24,753 nucleotides of DNA from a virus. The stretch covers positions 1 through 24,753 of IMG/VR virus record IMGVR_UViG_3300021368_001336. One strand, written 5' to 3'. Position 1 is the stretch's first letter; every line of letters begins with the position of its first letter. The notes beneath the pieces are model-generated. The model had not been told where the DNA came from and searched no databases. It was given only the letters and a program-made list of their open reading frames with translations. Below are positions 8,004 to 15,273 of this stretch, one piece after another. The translations under genes were made by a program, and so were the position numbers.

Positions 8004-8024
8004 GTGCCACTTTTGCAAGTGTCC
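8004..8024 (+). repeat. GTGCCACT...TGTCC element, copy 1
   Basis: Starts GTGCCACT and ends TGTCC, with an inner dyad CACTT-TTGC-AAGTG. A near copy lies at 10333-10352 at the same distance (51-52 bases) before a TATAAT box. It begins directly after the gp46 stop codon. Confidence 0.6.
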
Positions 8025-8029
8025 TAGGG

Positions 8030-8054
8030 GGAGGTCAGAAGACCTCCTTTTTTT
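8030..8054 (+). terminator. Rho-independent terminator after gp46
   Basis: Perfect 7-bp stem GGAGGTC / GACCTCC with an AGAA loop, followed by seven T (8048-8054). It ends the gp55-47-46 transcript. A -10 box begins two bases after the last T. Confidence 0.94.
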
Positions 8055-8055
8055 G

Positions 8056-8061
8056 TATAAT
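8056..8061 (+). promoter_or_regulatory. Early-type promoter -10 box (TATAAT)
   Basis: TATAAT lies 22 bases before the ATG at 8083, so the leader is short. No TTGACA is visible at the normal -35 place because that stretch is the terminator stem. The same T7-GTATAATAGGT string recurs at 10376, which argues that it is a real, reused element. Confidence 0.72.
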
Positions 8062-8082
8062 AGGTCTATACGAAACGAGAAC

Positions 8083-10146
8083 ATGACCGTCAACCACGAA
8101 ATCAAATCCCAACTCGCTAAACTGCTGGCTACGGAAGATTTGGTGGTTGAGCACAGAAAGGTAGATACTGCCTGCTTCAACGTCCACACGCGGGTCCTGA
8201 CGCTGCCTATGTGGGAGAAAGCAAGTGGGTCGGTATATGATATGCTGGTGGGTCATGAGGTGGGTCATGCCCTTTATACCCCCAACATCAACTGGATTGA
8301 AGAGCGGAAGATTTCTCCTCAGGTCGTCAATGTTGTAGAGGATGCTCGCATTGAGAAACTGATGAAGCGTCGCTATGCTGGTATCTCCAAGACCTTCTAT
8401 CGCGGATATGAAGAACTGTTTGACGATGACTTCTTCCAGATTGCTGATGAAAATCTGGATGAGATGAATCTTGCTGATCGTATCAACCTGTATTTCAAAA
8501 TCGGCAACTTTGAAGATATCCCATTTGAGACGGATATAGAGAAAGAACTGCTCAAAAAAGTCGGAGAGTGTGAGACTTTTGATGATGTTCTTGATGTAGC
8601 AGAAGAAATCTACAAGTATTGCACTGAAGAGAAAACACCAAATATTGAACACCCTGAGACTAATCCTGGTGAATCTGAAGAGACTTCAGAGCAGGGTGAT
8701 CCGCAGGTTCCTTCTGCTAGTGATTCTGCCGATGAATCCGAACCTCAAGAAGAGGGCGAAGAAGAAGCATCAGCAGATAACAAAGATGATAATGTTGAAG
8801 TCAAGACTATGGATGCTCTTGAAGAAGCACTCAAAGATTTGATTAATAACGAGGGTCTTGAAAATATCTATGTCGAACTTCCTGAAGTTGACCTTAAGAA
8901 AGTAATCGTTTCTAACGCAGAAGCACATAATCAGTGCGACCTGATGTGGAGAGATTATCAGAACAGCGATTGCTTTGATGTTATTGATAATCAATATCAA
9001 AAGCATAAAAAGTCTGCACAGAAAGAAGTTAACTACCTTGTAAAAGAGTTTGAGTGTAAGAAAGCAGCAGATTCATATGCCCGTGCTACAACCGCTAGGA
9101 CTGGTGTTCTGGATTGCTCTAAACTCCACACATACAAATACAACGAAGACCTGTTCAAAAAAGTCACTACTCTTGCTGACGGTAAGAACCACGGATTAAT
9201 TTTTATTCTTGACTGGTCAGCTTCTATGAGCAACGTTCTTGTTGATACTCTCAAGCAACTCTATAATCTGATTTGGTTCTGTAAGAAGGTTTCTATCCCC
9301 TTTGAAGTGTATGCGTTCACCAGTGAGTATCCTATTGCTAATGATAAGGGTATTCGGGAACGAGCATACACTCCAAAAGATGGTGTTGTGTGTCTGCCCG
9401 AGTGGTTCTCTCTTATGAATATCTTCAGCAGCAAAACGAACGCTAAAGAACTTGATAAGCAGATGAAGAACGTATTCCGTGTTGCCTGGGGTGTTCGTTA
9501 TTACACTACCTATCCTTGCCCCGTTGGTTGGAGCCTCTCTGGAACTCCTTTGAATGAAACTCTGGTTGTTCTTCATAAGATTATCCCTCAGTTTAAAAAG
9601 GATAATGGTATCCAAAAAGTGAATACTGTAATCCTTACGGATGGTGAAGCAGCACCTCTTAAGTTCCACCGTGAGTTTATGCGGCGGGGTCCAGAACCTT
9701 ACATTGGTGTTAACTCTATCGGTAGGAACTGCTTCCTTCGCGACCGTAAGACTGGGATTGTCCGTAGTCTGGATGGTGAGTGGTATCAGATGACGGATAA
9801 ACTATTGGAAAATCTTAAGGATAATATTCCTGGGATGAACCTTATCGGTATTCGTGTTCTTGAACCAAGAGACGCCAAGTCATTTATCCGCAGGTATTGT
9901 GGATACAAAGGAGACAAGTATGAAAAAGTAGAAACTATTTGGAAGAAAGAAAGGGCATTTACTATCAAAGATAGTGCCTATGATAGTTACTATGGAATGT
10001 CTGCTGCTGCTCTATCTAACGACACTGAGTTTGATGTGGATGACGGTGCAACCAAGGCAAAGATTAAGAGTGCTTTTGTAAAAAGTCTTCGTAACAAAAA
10101 GATGAACAAAAAGATTCTTGGTGAGTTTGTAGAACTGGTTGCATAA
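8083..10146 (+). CDS. Zinc-peptidase-motif plus VWA domain protein (CobT-like)
   Basis: 687 residues from ATG 8083; frames further upstream lie in gp46 and the terminator. Residues 1-110 hold HEVGH (H58, E59, H62), an HExxH zinc motif, followed by VVEDARIE (86-91), a likely third ligand and recognition helix. Residues 181-240 are a Ser/Glu/Pro acidic linker. From about 370 there is a von Willebrand A domain with a full MIDAS: D377-W-S379-A-S381, T488 in SGTPLNE and D520 in ILTDGEA. Cobaltochelatase CobT has the same plan of acidic linker then VWA, and the CobS-like AAA+ protein is the second gene downstream, so the two probably form an AAA+/VWA complex. The HExxH motif suggests a peptidase or metal-dependent module rather than simple cobalt chelation. 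Own promoter. Cyanophage homologues are often just called peptidase. Confidence 0.85.
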   Translation: MTVNHEIKSQLAKLLATEDLVVEHRKVDTACFNVHTRVLTLPMWEKASGSVYDMLVGHEVGHALYTPNINWIEERKISPQVVNVVEDARIEKLMKRRYAGISKTFYRGYEELFDDDFFQIADENLDEMNLADRINLYFKIGNFEDIPFETDIEKELLKKVGECETFDDVLDVAEEIYKYCTEEKTPNIEHPETNPGESEETSEQGDPQVPSASDSADESEPQEEGEEEASADNKDDNVEVKTMDALEEALKDLINNEGLENIYVELPEVDLKKVIVSNAEAHNQCDLMWRDYQNSDCFDVIDNQYQKHKKSAQKEVNYLVKEFECKKAADSYARATTARTGVLDCSKLHTYKYNEDLFKKVTTLADGKNHGLIFILDWSASMSNVLVDTLKQLYNLIWFCKKVSIPFEVYAFTSEYPIANDKGIRERAYTPKDGVVCLPEWFSLMNIFSSKTNAKELDKQMKNVFRVAWGVRYYTTYPCPVGWSLSGTPLNETLVVLHKIIPQFKKDNGIQKVNTVILTDGEAAPLKFHREFMRRGPEPYIGVNSIGRNCFLRDRKTGIVRSLDGEWYQMTDKLLENLKDNIPGMNLIGIRVLEPRDAKSFIRRYCGYKGDKYEKVETIWKKERAFTIKDSAYDSYYGMSAAALSNDTEFDVDDGATKAKIKSAFVKSLRNKKMNKKILGEFVELVA

Positions 10147-10149
10147 ATA
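10142..10149 (+). promoter_or_regulatory. Late promoter motif CATAAATA
   Basis: One base off TATAAATA, overlapping the stop codon of the peptidase/VWA gene and about 20 bases before the ATG at 10170. It probably gives the tiny next gene its own late transcript. Confidence 0.55.
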
Positions 10150-10169
10150 GTAAGAAACGCATAAGGACC

Positions 10170-10331
10170 ATGAGCAGATTTGGAGATTTGATTAGAGGAA
10201 AAGCAGAAGCCCCTGCTCCTGCTGCTCCCACACCTCCTGCACCAGTAGCAGCACCCACGCCACCAGCACCACAGGCAGTAAAACCACAAAAACCCTTAGA
10301 GGGCAAGAAAGTTCTTCGCGGCACCAAGTAG
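10170..10331 (+). CDS. Tiny Ala/Pro-rich protein
   Basis: 53 residues: MSRFGDLIRGK, then a low-complexity Ala/Pro region (about residues 13-40), then LEGKKVLRGTK. AAGGA stands just before the ATG. The N- and C-terminal ends recall a family of small late cyanophage proteins with variable Ala/Pro linkers. The basic ends and flexible middle suggest a structural or nucleic-acid-associated peptide; this is inference. A late promoter is upstream and a terminator follows, making it a single-gene late unit between two early-type genes. Confidence 0.72.
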   Translation: MSRFGDLIRGKAEAPAPAAPTPPAPVAAPTPPAPQAVKPQKPLEGKKVLRGTK

Positions 10332-10332
10332 T

Positions 10333-10352
10333 GTGCCACTGACAAACTGTCC
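10333..10352 (+). repeat. GTGCCACT...TGTCC element, copy 2
   Basis: Begins GTGCCACT and ends CTGTCC, like the element at 8004-8024, with an inner dyad GACA-AAC-TGTC. It starts just after a stop codon and precedes a terminator and a -10 box in the same order and spacing. Confidence 0.6.
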
Positions 10353-10355
10353 ATT

Positions 10356-10382
10356 AGGGGGTCCAAAAGACCCTCTTTTTTT
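10356..10382 (+). terminator. Rho-independent terminator before cobS-like gene
   Basis: Stem AGGGGGTC / GACCCTCT (one G-T pair) with a CAAAA loop and a T run at 10376-10382. It closes the preceding unit. The -10 box starts two bases later. Confidence 0.9.
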
Positions 10383-10383
10383 G

Positions 10384-10389
10384 TATAAT
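10384..10389 (+). promoter_or_regulatory. Early-type promoter -10 box (TATAAT)
   Basis: The string T7-GTATAATAGGT is identical to that at 8048-8065. The box lies 24 bases before the cobS-like ATG. No -35 consensus is visible in the terminator stem. Confidence 0.72.
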
Positions 10390-10412
10390 AGGTGTATTGA
10401 AGCACACAACAC

Positions 10413-11510
10413 ATGACTATTCCAATTAACGAAATCCGATCTTCTCTCCAAGAAACTTACGGTGAATCCGTAACTAGTGCCGATATTCGTGCATGGTGTG
10501 CTATGAATAGTGCTAACTACCAAAGTATCACCCGTCGCCTTGAGAAAGAAGGTTGCAAGTCTGGTCGTGGTAAGTGGAACCTGCAAGTAACTACAGAAAC
10601 AGTTCAGGATTTGGAAGTATCCTATAATGCTCCTGCAGCGATGCCTGCTATTGAACAAAACCTTATCCCAGTAAAAGATGATACCTTCGTCAAGTTTGGC
10701 AACTTCGGTGATATTAAAAAAGTTATTCAGTCCGGTGTATTCTATCCAACGTTCATTACAGGACTGTCCGGTAACGGAAAGACTTTCTCAGTTGAGCAAG
10801 CGTGTGCGCAACTGGGTCGGGAACTTATCCGTGTAAACATTACTATCGAAACTGATGAAGATGATCTTATCGGCGGTTTCCGTCTTATTGATGGCAACAC
10901 CGTCTGGCACAATGGACCAGTCATTGAAGCACTCGAACGAGGAGCTGTCCTGCTCCTTGATGAGATCGACCTTGCCAGTAATAAAATTCTCTGTCTCCAG
11001 TCAGTACTTGAAGGAAATGGAGTCTTCCTTAAAAAAATTGGAAAGTTCGTCCGCCCCAGTGCAGGTTTCAACGTCATCGCAACCGCAAACACTAAAGGTA
11101 AAGGTTCAGATGATGGACGATTTATTGGAACTAACGTGCTCAACGAAGCCTTCCTTGAACGATTCCCAGTAACCTTTGAACAGGAATATCCCACCCCTGC
11201 TCAAGAGACTAAAATCCTGGAGAGTGTTTGCCGTGACATGAAGGTAGTTGCTCCTGACTTCTGTAAGCGTCTGGTAGACTGGGCAGACATTATCCGCAAG
11301 ACCTTCTATGACGGTGGTATTGAAGAAATCATTAGCACCCGTCGTCTGGTCCACATTATCCGTGCCTATCGTATCTTTGCAGATAAGGCAAAGGCAATCC
11401 AAGTCTGTGTAAATCGTTTTGATGATGAAACTAAGCAGGCGTTCTTGGAACTCTATGATAAAGTTGATGCAGATTTCCAGATGCCCGTTGACGGGGAGGA
11501 GCAATCCTGA
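10413..11510 (+). CDS. cobS: CobS/MoxR-like AAA+ ATPase
   Basis: 365 residues. An N-terminal helical region (1-60, with RRLEKEGCKSGRGKW like a winged helix) precedes the AAA+ core: Walker A GLSGNGKT 117-124, Walker B LLLDEID 180-186, sensor-1 strand NVIATANT, and a likely arginine finger in LNEAFLERF. The layout and the ATANT..G....G sequence match CobS, the ATPase of aerobic cobaltochelatase, and the gene is usually called cobS in cyanophages. MoxR-type ATPases share this core and work with VWA partners, and one is encoded just upstream. So cobalamin synthesis is only one possibility; a chaperone or protease-loading role is equally open. Own promoter and terminator-insulated start. Confidence 0.87.
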   Translation: MTIPINEIRSSLQETYGESVTSADIRAWCAMNSANYQSITRRLEKEGCKSGRGKWNLQVTTETVQDLEVSYNAPAAMPAIEQNLIPVKDDTFVKFGNFGDIKKVIQSGVFYPTFITGLSGNGKTFSVEQACAQLGRELIRVNITIETDEDDLIGGFRLIDGNTVWHNGPVIEALERGAVLLLDEIDLASNKILCLQSVLEGNGVFLKKIGKFVRPSAGFNVIATANTKGKGSDDGRFIGTNVLNEAFLERFPVTFEQEYPTPAQETKILESVCRDMKVVAPDFCKRLVDWADIIRKTFYDGGIEEIISTRRLVHIIRAYRIFADKAKAIQVCVNRFDDETKQAFLELYDKVDADFQMPVDGEEQS

Positions 11511-11516
11511 TATAAT

Positions 11517-11933
11517 ATGGTGAACGCATGGTCTCTACTCTACGACGAACTTCTAAAAATGGATGAAACTATTGATGATGGTATGCGCCCATGGGGGCAC
11601 AGTGACTATGAAATCTTGATTAACAACCCTGATATGACTGAAAATCGACGATACAAATATGATGAGGATGCAATCCTCAAAGAACTAAACGATTATATTG
11701 CTGGCACATATAATCAGCATTATTCTGCTGGTGATGATAAGATTCAGACACTTGACCTGATTGAAGCGTGTGGTGATGGAGAAGCATTCTGCCGATCCAA
11801 CATCCTCAAGTATGCCTCTCGTTATGATAAGAAAGGCACTGCTCGTCGTGATATCATGAAGATTCTGCACTATGCTGTCCTTCTGATGCATTTCAACGAT
11901 AAGAATGCAAAACGTGAAACCTACCCTCAGTGA
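11517..11933 (+). CDS. DUF3310-like protein
   Basis: 138 residues. The C-terminal half (about 77-130) reads IQTLDLIEACGDGEAFCRSNILKY, then ASRYDKKGTARRDIMKILHYAVLLM, which fits the DUF3310 pattern found in many phages: a Glu-containing helix, F..gN.iKY..Ry..K....D..K..hY. These proteins are sometimes labelled nucleotide kinase without firm evidence. The N-terminal half has no familiar motif. The ATG follows the cobS-like stop by six bases; these six are TATAAT, but GGAGG lies too far upstream (11495) to be an ideal ribosome site. Confidence 0.75.
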   Translation: MVNAWSLLYDELLKMDETIDDGMRPWGHSDYEILINNPDMTENRRYKYDEDAILKELNDYIAGTYNQHYSAGDDKIQTLDLIEACGDGEAFCRSNILKYASRYDKKGTARRDIMKILHYAVLLMHFNDKNAKRETYPQ

Positions 11934-11950
11934 TGAAACTACGAGAAACT

Positions 11951-12616
11951 ATGAAACTGTCTGACAACACCCTGACCATCCTCAAGAACTTTGCTGGAAT
12001 CAACAACTCTATTCTTGTGAAGCAGGGCACTAAACTCCGTACTATTTCTGTCGCCAAGAACATTCTTGCAGAAGCAGAGATTGAAGAAGAGTTTCCCCGT
12101 GATGTTGCTCTGTATGATCTGAATCAACTTCTGAACATCCTGAGCACCTACACCAATCCTGGTCTTGATTTTAAGGAAGATAGTTATCTTGCCTATCGTG
12201 AAGGCAACCGTCGCGGCAAGTATTTTTATTCTGACCCTGCCGTGATTATCGCCCCTCCTGAGAAGGATATCAGTCTGCCTACACAGGATGTATGCTTCCA
12301 ACTGGACAGCAACACGCTTTCACAGGTCCTTAAAGCTGCTGCTGTGCTGCAACTTCCTGATCTGTCTGTTATTGGTGCTGCTGGTGTCGTGAAACTCGTT
12401 GTTCGTGATAAGAAGAACGATACCTCCCACGCCGAAGAGTTTGTGGTTGGTGAGACTAATGAAGAGTTTACCTTCAACTTCAAGATTGAAAACATCAAGA
12501 TTATTCCTGGTGCCTATGATGTTGTGGTGTCTTCTAAACTTCTTTCCAAGTTTACAAACACTAGGATGAAACTTGAGTATTTCATCGCCCTGGAACCTGA
12601 CTCTACCTTTGGATGA
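11951..12616 (+). CDS. gp45: gp45 sliding clamp
   Basis: 221 residues (T4 gp45 is 228). The trimeric clamp tethers gp43 polymerase to DNA and activates late transcription with gp55. The start MKLSDNTLTILKNFAGINNSI aligns with T4 MKLS...ALLKNFATIN. VALYDLNQLLNILS matches T4 VAIYDLNGFLGILS, and the ending EYFIALEPDSTFG matches YVVALEADSTHDF. I chose ATG 11951 for this alignment. An in-frame ATG at 11933 overlapping the previous stop would add six residues. Loaded by gp44/gp62 encoded further on, here separated from it by four genes, unlike T4 where 45, 44 and 62 are adjacent. Confidence 0.94.
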   Translation: MKLSDNTLTILKNFAGINNSILVKQGTKLRTISVAKNILAEAEIEEEFPRDVALYDLNQLLNILSTYTNPGLDFKEDSYLAYREGNRRGKYFYSDPAVIIAPPEKDISLPTQDVCFQLDSNTLSQVLKAAAVLQLPDLSVIGAAGVVKLVVRDKKNDTSHAEEFVVGETNEEFTFNFKIENIKIIPGAYDVVVSSKLLSKFTNTRMKLEYFIALEPDSTFG

Positions 12617-12942
12617 TGGAACCCGATCCTTATATTCAGTTTTTAGAGAATTGGATTCCAGGAATCGGAGAAGACACAGACCTTCATGATGAACTGCATT
12701 GTCATTTCAATCTAGGGTTCTCTGTGAATGATGAAGCTAAGTTGCTTGGATTTCAATTAGGTCATCATCCTGCAAGTAATGTATTCCATGTTATAATATT
12801 CATAGTGATGAGTCTAACAATTTATCCTAAGGAATATAGGAATTCATTCCAGGATGTGACAGATTTTTATCGGGCATATCTTCTGGGCAAACGATGGCAA
12901 CTTGTGTCATACTGGTTTATCCCACGTAATGTTTTTGAATAG
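12613..12942 (+). CDS. Hypothetical protein
   Basis: 109 residues beginning MMEPDPYIQFLENWIPGIG and ending WFIPRNVFE. The ATGATG overlaps the clamp stop codon, so translation is coupled. Three His-rich spots (LHDELHCHF, LGHHP) and one hydrophobic stretch (VFHVIIFIVMSLTI) are visible, the latter too polar-flanked to call a membrane span with confidence. No family recognised. It follows gp45 and so may be a small replication accessory, which is inference. Confidence 0.72.
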   Translation: MMEPDPYIQFLENWIPGIGEDTDLHDELHCHFNLGFSVNDEAKLLGFQLGHHPASNVFHVIIFIVMSLTIYPKEYRNSFQDVTDFYRAYLLGKRWQLVSYWFIPRNVFE

Positions 12943-12953
12943 GAGATTTTAAA

Positions 12954-13118
12954 ATGGCAATTGGCGATAAGTGGGAAGTTCTTATTCTTCCTTCAAGTGG
13001 AAACGGCACCTCTTATTGGGAGGTTGTAGAAGCAGTCAATCCTATGGTGGCAAAGAAAGTCGCTAAGGCACGCATTCCTTCTGACTGGAATGTGGGAAAT
13101 AATGTGAAGAGACTATGA
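12954..13118 (+). CDS. Small hypothetical protein
   Basis: 54 residues: MAIGDKWEVLILPSSGNGTSYWEVVEAVN, read as two strands, then a Lys-rich helix and SDWNVGNNVKRL. A clear AGGAG stands eight bases before the ATG. The stop overlaps the next start (ATGA). Beta-strand start with KWEVL.....YWEVVEA looks like a small barrel or sheet; no family recognised. Confidence 0.78.
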   Translation: MAIGDKWEVLILPSSGNGTSYWEVVEAVNPMVAKKVAKARIPSDWNVGNNVKRL

Positions 13119-13588
13119 GCAGCGTTCAGTACAAAAAGCATCGAGTGTTCAGAGAAACTCCCGATGTTATTTTCTATGATATCAGTGTAGATGATTCAAA
13201 TGCATCTGATCTTGTGGTACATGAAGGACCAGCAATTTCACCACCAAACGATGTCATCGGTGCAAAGCAGTTCTATGTACACTATCACCAAGTGGATCAT
13301 AATCGTGTCCTCTCAGGAGAAAGAACGTTTGAACTTGTGAACTTTGATTGGAAGTTCCCTTATCATATCGTTCATTTGAATCGTAGAAGTGGTGCCCTAG
13401 TTGTTCCTGTTGGAACATATCACCGTAGCACATCTGGTGAAAAAGGTTCTATCGTAATCAACCAGGCAGTTCGCGACGATGAGTTCAACGCTGATACAGA
13501 GTTTGTTCCAGTTTCTGCTGGAAACAATCCAGAACTGTATCGTATCTTAGTCCATGAAAAACCCGTTATCCATGAGTTAGGAGAATAA
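13115..13588 (+). CDS. Cupin-like protein (FdtA/QdtA-type resemblance)
   Basis: 157 residues. VHYHQVDHNRVLSGERTFEL (H56, H58, H62 and G68) resembles cupin motif 1, and LVVPVGTYHRSTSGEKGSIV (H103) resembles motif 2. The end SIVINQAVRDDEFNADTEF recalls the closing strand of FdtA/QdtA-type sugar ketoisomerase cupins (VL..S..YDE.DYIR). Such folds act on sugars or bind metal, but no sugar-nucleotide genes lie nearby, so the substrate cannot be inferred. It overlaps both neighbours by a stop/start, inside the clamp to clamp-loader interval. Confidence 0.6.
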   Translation: MSSVQYKKHRVFRETPDVIFYDISVDDSNASDLVVHEGPAISPPNDVIGAKQFYVHYHQVDHNRVLSGERTFELVNFDWKFPYHIVHLNRRSGALVVPVGTYHRSTSGEKGSIVINQAVRDDEFNADTEFVPVSAGNNPELYRILVHEKPVIHELGE

Positions 13589-13971
13589 TGGAAGCATATC
13601 TCACACCTGAAAGACACACCCTCCTTGCTCTTTTAGAAGCAGCAAATATTGAGGTTGTTGAGAATGCTCCCATGTGCTGGGAAAGAAAAAATAAGTATGC
13701 TGGATTTGCTTTATCCACACCCTCAGATGAAATGATTGAGGTAATTATTTGCACTAATGCTATAATGGAGCATAGTCGCGGCTCAAGGTTTGTTATTGAA
13801 CTCAATCGGACTATAGACCATGAGGCACTTCATGCAGCACAGTTCTGCAAGCATGGTTACTCTCCTGGTTCTGTATCTAATGATTGGACTACTGATAGCG
13901 AAATAGAAGCACAGGCATATGAAGGTAGACCGCAAGCGGTCGGTGAGAAACTTATTGAATTTTGTTTTTGA
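13588..13971 (+). CDS. Small HExxH zincin-like protein
   Basis: 127 residues. IDHEALHAAQFCK has H78, E79 and H82 in an HExxH motif, and 22-25 residues later SEIEAQAYEG offers E105 or E107 as a third zinc ligand, the gluzincin-like arrangement. The strand before it, VIICTNAIM.....FVIELNRT, fits the edge strand of zincins. Size is minimal for a peptidase. The target is unknown. No signal peptide, so it would act in the cytoplasm or in the virion. Coupled by TAATG to the cupin gene. Confidence 0.65.
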   Translation: MEAYLTPERHTLLALLEAANIEVVENAPMCWERKNKYAGFALSTPSDEMIEVIICTNAIMEHSRGSRFVIELNRTIDHEALHAAQFCKHGYSPGSVSNDWTTDSEIEAQAYEGRPQAVGEKLIEFCF

Positions 13972-13973
13972 TT

Positions 13974-14915
13974 ATGAGTAATTTTATCTGGGTTGAAAAG
14001 TATCGTCCTAAGACGATTGCTGAGTGTATCCTCCCTGAAGCAACTAAGAAGACCTTCCAAGACTTCCTAGATAAAGGTGAGATCCCAAACATGCTACTGG
14101 CGGGACCTCCTGGTATTGGTAAGACTACAGTAGCAAAAGCACTTTGTAATGAACTGGGAGCAGATGTTTATGTCATCAACGGATCCGATGAAGGGCGATT
14201 CCTTGATACCGTCCGAAATAATGCGAAGAATTTCGCTTCGACCGTATCGCTTACGTCAGATTCTAAACACAAAGTCATTATCATTGACGAGGCTGACAAC
14301 ACATCCAACGATGTACAACTCTGCTTACGGGCGTTTATTGAGGAGTTCGCTGGCAATTGCAGATTCATCTTCACCTGCAACTACAAAAACAAAATCCTTG
14401 AACCCCTCCACTCCCGTTGTGCCGTCGTTGAGTTTGGAATCAAAGGAAAAGACCGCCAGTCCATCGCTGCCCAGTTCTTCAAGCGTATCCAGGAAATCCT
14501 GGATGCAGAGGGTGTTGAATATGATAACAAGGTCCTGGTAGAGTTAATCAATAAGCACTTTCCTGATTGGAGGCGAGTGCTGAATGAGTGTCAGCGTTAT
14601 TCCGTCAGCGGAAAGATTGATACTGGTATTCTTGCTACCTTCTCTGATGTTGCTGTAAATGAACTTATTAAAAACCTCAAACAAAAGAACTTTGCTGAAG
14701 TTCGTAAGTGGATTGTCGGTAACCTGGACAATGATACTTCTGTACTTCTGCGTCGTATTTACGATAGTCTTTATGAATCCCTTGTTCCTGGTAGTATTCC
14801 TGCCGCCGTCCTTGTTCTTGCTAAGTATCAATACCAAGGGGCGTTCGTGGCGGATCAGGAAATAAACATGCTTGCTTGTCTAACTGAAATTATGGTGGAG
14901 TGTGAATTCAAATGA
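13974..14915 (+). CDS. gp44: gp44 clamp loader ATPase subunit
   Basis: 313 residues (T4 319). It is the AAA+ subunit that, with gp62, opens and loads the gp45 clamp. Visible: N-terminal FIWVEKYRPKTI, Walker A GPPGIGKT 44-51, Walker B VIIIDEAD 101-108, sensor-1 region FIFTCNYKNKI and the SRC arginine finger at 147-149. The C-terminal collar domain follows. I took ATG 13974, which gives the standard MSNFIWVEKYRP start, over a TTG 12 bases upstream. It sits two bases after the previous stop and overlaps the next gene by ATGA. Confidence 0.96.
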   Translation: MSNFIWVEKYRPKTIAECILPEATKKTFQDFLDKGEIPNMLLAGPPGIGKTTVAKALCNELGADVYVINGSDEGRFLDTVRNNAKNFASTVSLTSDSKHKVIIIDEADNTSNDVQLCLRAFIEEFAGNCRFIFTCNYKNKILEPLHSRCAVVEFGIKGKDRQSIAAQFFKRIQEILDAEGVEYDNKVLVELINKHFPDWRRVLNECQRYSVSGKIDTGILATFSDVAVNELIKNLKQKNFAEVRKWIVGNLDNDTSVLLRRIYDSLYESLVPGSIPAAVLVLAKYQYQGAFVADQEINMLACLTEIMVECEFK

Positions 14916-15130
14916 CCAATCAAAAGTTTTGTAAGGACTGTAAGTGGTATGAGACTACAATTATCTTCCCCAAGCGATGCCTTCACCCATCTCTCGCCAA
15001 AATTGATTTGGTGACTGGTGAAAATGATCCTCCTTTTTGTAATATGCAGAGAGATTCTTTCTACTACACATCAAAGTGTAAAGAGGAAGGATTATTGTGG
15101 GAACCGAAACCCTGGTGGAAAGTATTATGA
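14912..15130 (+). CDS. Cys-rich small protein, probable zinc binding
   Basis: 72 residues with FCKDCKWYE (C7, C10), C23, C43 and C56 in the order CxxC...CLHP...FC...C. The pattern CKDCKWY...CLHP.....DLVTGE..P.FC is shared by many small bacterial and cyanophage proteins and suggests one zinc site. No enzyme motif. It overlaps gp44 and the next gene by ATGA, so it is co-translated with the clamp loader block. Function unknown. Confidence 0.78.
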   Translation: MTNQKFCKDCKWYETTIIFPKRCLHPSLAKIDLVTGENDPPFCNMQRDSFYYTSKCKEEGLLWEPKPWWKVL

Positions 15131-15273
15131 TTGATGAAAATGGATGGTGGCAGAGAGACCCTATCTCTGATGAAGAATGTATTCTTATCTGCCTAAATAA
15201 TGCTCCGTGTGGCACGGATAAAAAGCAAGTTGCAAAATTGATTGCTAAATTTGAAAATGAAGTTCAAGACTAA
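15127..15273 (+). CDS. Small hypothetical protein
   Basis: 48 residues: MIDENGWWQRDPISDEECIL, then a helix with DKKQVAKLIAKFENEVQD. It overlaps the previous stop by ATGA and runs 17 bases into purS. Soluble and acidic. No family recognised; the overlaps on both sides are the main evidence that it is real. Confidence 0.66.
   Translation: MIDENGWWQRDPISDEECILICLNNAPCGTDKKQVAKLIAKFENEVQD

Noticed and set aside
8035-8652. 205-codon open frame on the minus strand
   Set aside because: Antisense shadow of the peptidase/VWA gene and terminator; no ribosome site or family-like sequence.
9217-9669. 150-codon open frame on the minus strand
   Set aside because: Opposite to the VWA domain, which has clear conserved motifs on the + strand.
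13758-13763. TATAAT inside the HExxH gene
   Set aside because: Within codons, no start codon placed to use it except gp44 200 bases away, which is translationally linked to its neighbour.
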